50,420 nucleotides of DNA, from positions 1-50,420 of the forward strand of contig CAZNVI010000004.1 of assembly GCA_964576705.1 (NCBI GenBank), read 5' to 3'. The notes beneath the pieces were generated by a model that did not search any database, had not been told where the DNA came from, and saw only the letters and a list, made by a program, of their open reading frames with translations. Positions 46,846-50,420 of this stretch are shown piece after piece. Position numbers and translations under genes: made by a program. The DNA is from CAYMDS01 sp964576705 (GTDB taxonomy: Bacteria > Patescibacteriota > Microgenomatia > Levybacterales > UBA12049). Position 1 is the first letter of the stretch. Every line of letters starts with the position of its first letter.

Positions 46846-47306
46846 TTATCTAGGTATATCATATAGATCAATCCAGTATTCAATCCCTTGTTCCATAATT
46901 TGTTCAAAAGGAACTCCATATCTGATANNNNNNNNNNNNNNNNNNNNNNNNNNNNNNNNNNNNNNNNNNNNNNNNNNNNNNNNNNNNNNNNNNNNNNNNN
47001 NNNNNNNNNNNNNNNNNNNNNNNNNNNCCAGTATTCAATCCCTTGTTCCATAATTTGTTCAAAAGGAACTCCATATCTGATAGTTAGTGTATCAGCTATA
47101 TCGTGGCAATTTTTCGTGTCTTCGCCTCGACAAAGACCTACGCCGTTTGTTTTATCTCCACAGCCACCTTGAACGATTGGTTTTTTATGGTGGATGGTTA
47201 GATGTCCACGCTCACCGCAAATTTGGCAGCAATCATCTTGTTCGTCTTTGATTTCTTTTCTGACACCGCCAGAGAAGCGAATCCTTTTCTCAAAATCAGG
47301 AGACAT
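46846..47306 (-). CDS. HNH endonuclease-like protein, interrupted by an assembly gap
   Basis: As written it is split by 100 N and a 55-bp duplication (155 bases, not a multiple of three). When collapsed, the frame runs on to TAA at 46846-46848 after YWIDLYDIPR, about 101 residues. CQICGERG and LCRGEDTKNCHDIAD supply Cys pairs, and HLTIHHKKPIVQGG with TNGVGLC the H-N-H core, the beta-beta-alpha metal nuclease fold with a zinc brace. Likely a solitary HNH; no restriction or phage partner is seen nearby. Confidence 0.75.
46873..47082. other. assembly gap with flanking 55-bp duplication
   Basis: 46928-47027 is exactly 100 N; 46873-46927 and 47028-47082 are identical 55-base copies. Same pattern as the gap at 33659. 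Not a biological repeat. Confidence 0.9.
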
Positions 47307-47309
47307 AAA

Positions 47310-47328
47310 AATAAGGGCGTTTTAACGC
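47310..47328 (-). terminator. weak terminator-like hairpin before the HNH gene
   Basis: Minus strand: GCGTT-AA-AACGC followed by CCTTATTTTT. A 5-bp stem with a minimal loop, between the 47342 gene and the HNH start. Confidence 0.3.
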
Positions 47329-47341
47329 TTGAATATTTGTC

Positions 47342-47914
47342 TTATCTGTCTTCGATGATTTCCTTTGCGAAAAGGTAACCCCATAGCAGAGTTACGGAAA
47401 TAAATTTTTGAAACTTTTGTTTATCAAATTCAGTATTCTTTATATCTAGTCGATCCATACGTTTTGAGACTGATATGTGAGAGAGTGCCAGATCCATAAT
47501 TTGATTTACCGGAGGATATACCTTAATACCCTCAGTTAACTGTTTCATGACACTATTTTTAGCTTCTCTAAGTCTAGTTTTATCTGTTTTTAGTACGAAA
47601 GGCGCATGGGATTTTATAATCGAGCGTTGTTTTACATATATCTGCACACCGCAAATAATAGTAAAGTAAAAAAGTGCATATAGGCGTGATTTATAAATTT
47701 CTTTCAACGTCGGAATAGGCGTATAGTGAAGTGTAGAAAATGCAGCTGCTACAGGGCGAATGATATTTAATAATTCTTCAGGGGGAATGAATTTCGAGTG
47801 TATGCTGTCATTTGCATATTGCGACATGGATAAGACTACTGTTTCCCAAATTTGTGTCGCTTGTATATCGCCCCTCAGTAGTTCTTTTTCAGATGGTTCA
47901 GGCAGGCTCCTCAT
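47342..47914 (-). CDS. unknown helical protein with one hydrophobic segment
   Basis: 190 residues. Not recognised. Mostly helical; YKSRLYALFYFTIICGVQIYV (about 90-110) may be a membrane or buried helix, and residues near the end (FISVTLLWGYLFAKEII) are also apolar. No catalytic motif. It has a fine promoter 43 bases upstream (47957-47985), so unlike its neighbours it has a real 5' leader. Confidence 0.65.
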   Translation of the reverse strand: MRSLPEPSEKELLRGDIQATQIWETVVLSMSQYANDSIHSKFIPPEELLNIIRPVAAAFSTLHYTPIPTLKEIYKSRLYALFYFTIICGVQIYVKQRSIIKSHAPFVLKTDKTRLREAKNSVMKQLTEGIKVYPPVNQIMDLALSHISVSKRMDRLDIKNTEFDKQKFQKFISVTLLWGYLFAKEIIEDR

Positions 47915-47956
47915 GTTTTTCAGAGTACGAAAATAAACCTTTCTGCCTGTACATTC

Positions 47957-47985
47957 AGTATAATAAACGTTATAAATTTTGACAA
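47957..47985 (-). promoter_or_regulatory. promoter of the 47342 gene
   Basis: Minus strand TTGTCA (47980-47985), 17 bp, TATACT (47957-47962). Confidence 0.7.
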
Positions 47986-47995
47986 GTATTGGGTT

Positions 47996-48454
47996 TTATT
48001 TAATCTCCAATAATTCCACTTCAAAAATAAGAGTAGCATTAGGCGGAATATTTGGTGGCGCACCTGTCTCTCCGTATCCTAGATGTGGAGGAATTGTAAG
48101 CTTGCGTTTCCCGCCTTTCTTCATCCCGGGTACTCCTTCGTCCCATCCCTTAATGACTTTTCCTATTCCTATTGTAGTTTCAAATGGTGTACCGCGCTTA
48201 TATGAGCTATCGAATTCAGTACCGTCTTTAAGTGTGCCTTTGTAGTTCATGACCACAGTATCGCCAGACTTAACTGCTGTGCCGGTACCCACAAGGAGAT
48301 CTTCGACTTCAAGCTTTAAGGCAGATACGCTTTTAGTCGGAGTAGGTTTTAAGTTCGTGTCCGCCAGTTTTATTTCTCCGGGAGATATGACAATTAAAAC
48401 TTCCAATACTACGAAGATTACTATGACTAAGATTAGAATTTTTTTCTTCATCAA
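47996..48454 (-). CDS. membrane-anchored FKBP-type peptidyl-prolyl isomerase
   Basis: 152 residues. A signal anchor (residues 3-22) is followed by a full FKBP domain: LLVGTGTAVKSGDTVVMNYKG, GTEFDSSYKRGTPFE, GIGKVIKGWDEGVPGMKKGG and LTIPPHLGYGETGAPP with the conserved Tyr, Asp, Trp and Ile of the active site. Speeds Xaa-Pro isomerisation in exported proteins. The second Met (48451) may be the true start. Separate from the next gene by 10 bases. Confidence 0.93.
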   Translation of the reverse strand: MMKKKILILVIVIFVVLEVLIVISPGEIKLADTNLKPTPTKSVSALKLEVEDLLVGTGTAVKSGDTVVMNYKGTLKDGTEFDSSYKRGTPFETTIGIGKVIKGWDEGVPGMKKGGKRKLTIPPHLGYGETGAPPNIPPNATLIFEVELLEIK

Positions 48455-48464
48455 ATTATTTGTT

Positions 48465-49064
48465 TCAGTTTACGATCTGTAACACTCTTCTAGCCGAATC
48501 GTCAAAGCGTTTCATCTCGTTAGTTTGCCAGTTGAAACGAAGCTTGCCTTCAATATTATAGATAGCGGCATATTTAGCTTTAGACTCTACGACCTGATCC
48601 GATTTAAGCATGAACTGTTCAATAATCGAAGAGTTATTTGTCGCCGGTAAAGGAATTGTAGCGTTAAGATACCATTTGTTTGAATCTTGCTCGTAAGAAA
48701 ATGGAGTCACTAATAGTGAAAAGAACTCAGGATATTCAAGTACCTTTGTAAAAGTTTTCATGCGTATTTGTGAATCATATTTTATTTCAGGTTTTTTCCA
48801 AAACCCTTTTTTCAAAGGATATAAAGAATTAAGACTTAACGGGATAAGCAGGCATTCTTCAGGGACTGTGATGGTTTTATCTAAAGAGTTGAAATGACTC
48901 ATGGCTTGACCTACTCCATAAGCAGCATTTTTAGGTGTAGTATAAATAGATTCCATCGGTACTGAACCTAAAACATTATCTTCTTGGAGTATAAAAAGAA
49001 AAAGCATAAATGCTTTTTTCGGAAATTCCGGAGTTAAGCTGCAATAATCTTTCTTATCGTGCAT
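48465..49064 (-). CDS. unknown soluble protein
   Basis: 199 residues. Not recognised. No membrane helix. Features: PKKAFMLFLFILQEDNVLGS near the start, VPEECLLIPLSLNSLYPLK, then alternating strands up to EGKLRFNWQTNEMKRFDDSARRVLQI. It lies between the FKBP protein and a membrane peptidase on the same strand, so an envelope-linked role is possible but not shown. Predicted leaderless. Confidence 0.6.
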   Translation of the reverse strand: MHDKKDYCSLTPEFPKKAFMLFLFILQEDNVLGSVPMESIYTTPKNAAYGVGQAMSHFNSLDKTITVPEECLLIPLSLNSLYPLKKGFWKKPEIKYDSQIRMKTFTKVLEYPEFFSLLVTPFSYEQDSNKWYLNATIPLPATNNSSIIEQFMLKSDQVVESKAKYAAIYNIEGKLRFNWQTNEMKRFDDSARRVLQIVN

Positions 49065-49071
49065 GTTTAGT

Positions 49072-49077
49072 ATTATA
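49072..49077 (-). promoter_or_regulatory. extended -10 for the 48465 gene (leaderless)
   Basis: Minus strand TGA-TATAAT, 7 bases before ATG 49064. Confidence 0.6.
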
Positions 49078-49094
49078 TCAAGAAAGTTTAATAA

Positions 49095-49748
49095 TTATCT
49101 ATTAATTATTTTTAATATTATTAGAATTATCGAATCAAAAATTACAGGTATGAGTAAATACAAAGATACTTTTTGAAACAGTATCTCAATATCAGATAAT
49201 ATCGAAAACTGTCCCGTATCTATTCTAATGCCTGCTAATAGAACTATAAGAAGAATAATTGCAAGTATCGCAAATAGCTGCACAGCGCCTTCCATATCTT
49301 TTTTGCTTGAAAACATGGTATTACTGATTTGGAAAATTATGTAAGAGAGTAATATTACAAGAAAAGTATTACTTATTAGATTATTTTTAAATGTAAGGTA
49401 TACAGTTGAGAATATTATTATATTTCCGAATATAAAAGGGGCGACACCTATTAGAAATCTTCGAATAGGGTCAGTTCTACCGATTTCTGCTGTACCCATT
49501 TTAATTTCACTTCCTAGTATCTCTGGTATTATACTCATCTTTCCCGTAGGTACGAATAATAGCTCAGCCATGAAAATATGCGCTAGTTCATGAATTAAGG
49601 TCCCTGGTAAAAAAAAGATTGCCATAAAATAAACAGTAAGCTTTTTATGCTTAGTAATCCTATGTAAGAAAGATGATATCGCCTTAGTTAATCTTCTGGA
49701 TAAGAAAAAAAGTATTAACCATAAAATTATAAGGGTCGCAAAGTACAT
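49095..49748 (-). CDS. M50-like membrane zinc metalloprotease
   Basis: 217 residues with about five membrane helices. GTLIHELAHIFMAELL is a HExxH zinc site placed in a membrane helix. GRTDPIRRFLIGVAPFIFGN resembles the second conserved region of site-2-protease relatives, though the NPDG motif is not seen. The M50-like group cleaves proteins in or near the membrane; no substrate is evident. A basic cytoplasmic loop (SFLHRITKHKKL) precedes the active helix. Confidence 0.75.
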   Translation of the reverse strand: MYFATLIILWLILFFLSRRLTKAISSFLHRITKHKKLTVYFMAIFFLPGTLIHELAHIFMAELLFVPTGKMSIIPEILGSEIKMGTAEIGRTDPIRRFLIGVAPFIFGNIIIFSTVYLTFKNNLISNTFLVILLSYIIFQISNTMFSSKKDMEGAVQLFAILAIILLIVLLAGIRIDTGQFSILSDIEILFQKVSLYLLIPVIFDSIILIILKIINR

Positions 49749-49769
49749 ATGAGTTTTTTAGAGCCTTTT

Positions 49770-50000
49770 TTATGTTTTGGCTGACGTGAAGAAACAGATC
49801 GCGCTAAAAAGCCCTGTGAAAATTATAGTTTGGGGTATGAAGTTTATGAAGGTATCTGAAGCGGTATGAGCGTAGTTGTCGATACGTATATAGTTATACG
49901 CAGTGAACACCAAGAAGCCGAACGTAAGAAGCCAGCCCATGAAAGATACCGGTACCCAGCCGATATTCCTTTTATTAAGCTTAAACCAGGGCAGCTTCAT
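49770..50000 (-). CDS. small two-helix membrane protein
   Basis: 76 residues. Starts MKLPWFKLNKRNIGWVPVSF, then two membrane helices (GWLLTFGFLVFTAYNYI, FINFIPQTIIFTGLFSAICFF) with a short loop. Not recognised. It precedes the M50-like gene by 21 bases and may be co-transcribed with it. -10 TATACT is 6 bases before ATG. Confidence 0.65.
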   Translation of the reverse strand: MKLPWFKLNKRNIGWVPVSFMGWLLTFGFLVFTAYNYIRIDNYAHTASDTFINFIPQTIIFTGLFSAICFFTSAKT

Positions 50001-50006
50001 ATAAAA

Positions 50007-50012
50007 AGTATA
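50007..50012 (-). promoter_or_regulatory. -10 box for the 49770 gene (leaderless)
   Basis: TATACT on the minus strand, 6 bases from ATG 50000. Its upstream region overlaps the -35 of the divergent gene. Confidence 0.55.
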
Positions 50013-50022
50013 ACAAATATAG

Positions 50023-50051
50023 TTTAAAGTAAATAGATTACATGATAAGAT
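50023..50051 (+). promoter_or_regulatory. promoter of the 50061 gene (leaderless)
   Basis: TTTAAA (50023-50028), 17 bp, TAAGAT (50046-50051), 9 bases before ATG 50061. Confidence 0.5.
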
Positions 50052-50060
50052 TAAACCGAT

Positions 50061-50345
50061 ATGGTTAAATATAAAAAACAGTTTAAAATAATGCTTGAGG
50101 AAAATGAGTTCATTTTTAAAGAATTCAAGCTAATACACGATGAATTTGTTGCAAATCGTAAAGAGAGAGAAGAGTTTGATGAGAAAGGTGGGAAGGTGTT
50201 AAGGATAATCCGTAGATATGAAGACATGCTTTGTGCCAAATCTGAAAACAGTGGTTTTGGCAGGTACTCAGAAAATCTTTCAGAGAAGTTTTGGGAAGAG
50301 GTAAGATCATATTTCCCTCGAATAGACGATATCACCCTTCAGTAG
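50061..50345 (+). CDS. unknown small charged helical protein
   Basis: 94 residues, rich in Glu, Lys and Arg, with long helices likely to form a coiled coil (KIMLEENEFIFKEFKLIHDE, then FDEKGGKVLRIIRRYEDML). Not recognised and no domain is apparent. It has its own promoter and is divergent from the 49770 gene. The antisense frame over the same DNA is less protein-like. Confidence 0.6.
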   Translation: MVKYKKQFKIMLEENEFIFKEFKLIHDEFVANRKEREEFDEKGGKVLRIIRRYEDMLCAKSENSGFGRYSENLSEKFWEEVRSYFPRIDDITLQ

Positions 50346-50366
50346 TCTCCATTCAAGCCTGTAGTA

Positions 50367-50395
50367 TTGACCTATAGGCCTAAATCTGATACAAT
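50367..50395 (+). promoter_or_regulatory. promoter for the gene at the right edge
   Basis: TTGACC (50367-50372), 17 bp, TACAAT (50390-50395), 11 bases before ATG 50407. Confidence 0.65.
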
Positions 50396-50406
50396 TATCC
50401 AGTTTT

Positions 50407-50420
50407 ATGCCAGAACGAGA
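50407..50420 (+). CDS. start of a gene running off the right edge
   Basis: Only ATG CCA GAA CGA GA (MPER) is seen after a good promoter. Function cannot be told. Confidence 0.35.

Noticed and set aside
46888..47172. Plus-strand frame across the N gap
   Set aside because: Crosses unknown bases and a duplicated segment; antisense to the HNH gene.
47028..47306. HNH gene as a frameshifted pseudogene
   Set aside because: The apparent shift comes from 100 N plus a 55-bp duplication; collapsing them gives an intact frame.
50051..50335. Minus-strand frame at the right end
   Set aside because: Ser/Leu-rich shadow; the plus-strand gene has a promoter and a better composition.
1..50420. tRNA, rRNA, riboswitch or replication origin
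   Set aside because: None recognised by eye on either strand; a covariance-model search would be needed to exclude small RNAs.

Overview
This window looks like part of a small, AT-rich genome of a Candidate Phyla Radiation (Patescibacteria) bacterium, most likely from the Microgenomates side. The grounds are: a long, compact ribosomal-protein cluster with no rpmD (uL30) between rpsE and rplO, a loss known across this radiation; very short spacers; and many large GT-C membrane glycosyltransferases and DUF2298 proteins. UGA is used as a stop (pcrA and several pilus-like genes end in TGA), so the recoded Gracilibacteria/Absconditabacteria are unlikely. The lineage call is an inference from gene content; no tRNA or rRNA gene was recognised.

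Layout. 1-2446 (minus): a truncated FemAB-type peptidoglycan bridge enzyme and a PcrA/UvrD helicase. 2618-5129 (plus): triosephosphate isomerase, an LCP-family cell-wall polymer ligase, and an unknown secreted Cys-containing protein. 5133-16916: a cell-surface glycan block of mixed strand with a DUF2298 protein, a HAD-like phosphatase, a GT4 glycosyltransferase, a methyltransferase, two GT39-like and one other polytopic membrane protein, and an FAD oxidoreductase. 17016-19909 (minus): a coupled PilN/PilO-like unit with a Pro/Thr-rich membrane protein and a large surface protein with fibronectin-like domains. 20030-25769: fusA, a LmbE deacetylase, an unknown anchored protein, a GH18-like protein and tuf. 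25866-44011: the S10-spc-alpha ribosomal-protein supercluster, with secY, uppS, adk, map, infA, rpmJ, rpoA, rplQ, rplM and rpsI. 44008-50420: small accessory genes, mostly minus (metallo-beta-lactamase fold, bactofilin-like, PPC/DUF296, HNH, FKBP, M50-like and unknowns).

Three non-coding themes stand out. First, a 12-base match to the rRNA antitermination signal boxA (TGCTCTTTAACA) lies just upstream of rpsJ, which encodes S10/NusE, the protein that binds boxA together with NusB. An intrinsic terminator that overlaps an alternative pairing lies just downstream, between rpsJ and rplC. Together these suggest that S10/NusE controls transcription of its own operon. Second, most spacers of the ribosomal cluster are filled with hairpins built from degenerate 7-bp repeats; the two arms carry the same heptamer in opposite orientation, and different loci use different heptamers. 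Related heptamer arrays also sit inside reading frames (femAB, a GT39 gene, rplD, map). A 110-bp block that supplies a Shine-Dalgarno sequence is present in three nearly identical copies before rpsS, rplP and rplE. Third, many genes have a -10 box only 6-10 bases before ATG, which predicts leaderless mRNAs, whereas fusA and tuf appear to start with a 5' stem-loop.

Two 100-N gaps (33659-33758 and 46928-47027) are each flanked by an exact 55-bp duplication. They look like scaffolding artefacts: removing the gap and one copy restores continuous sequence.
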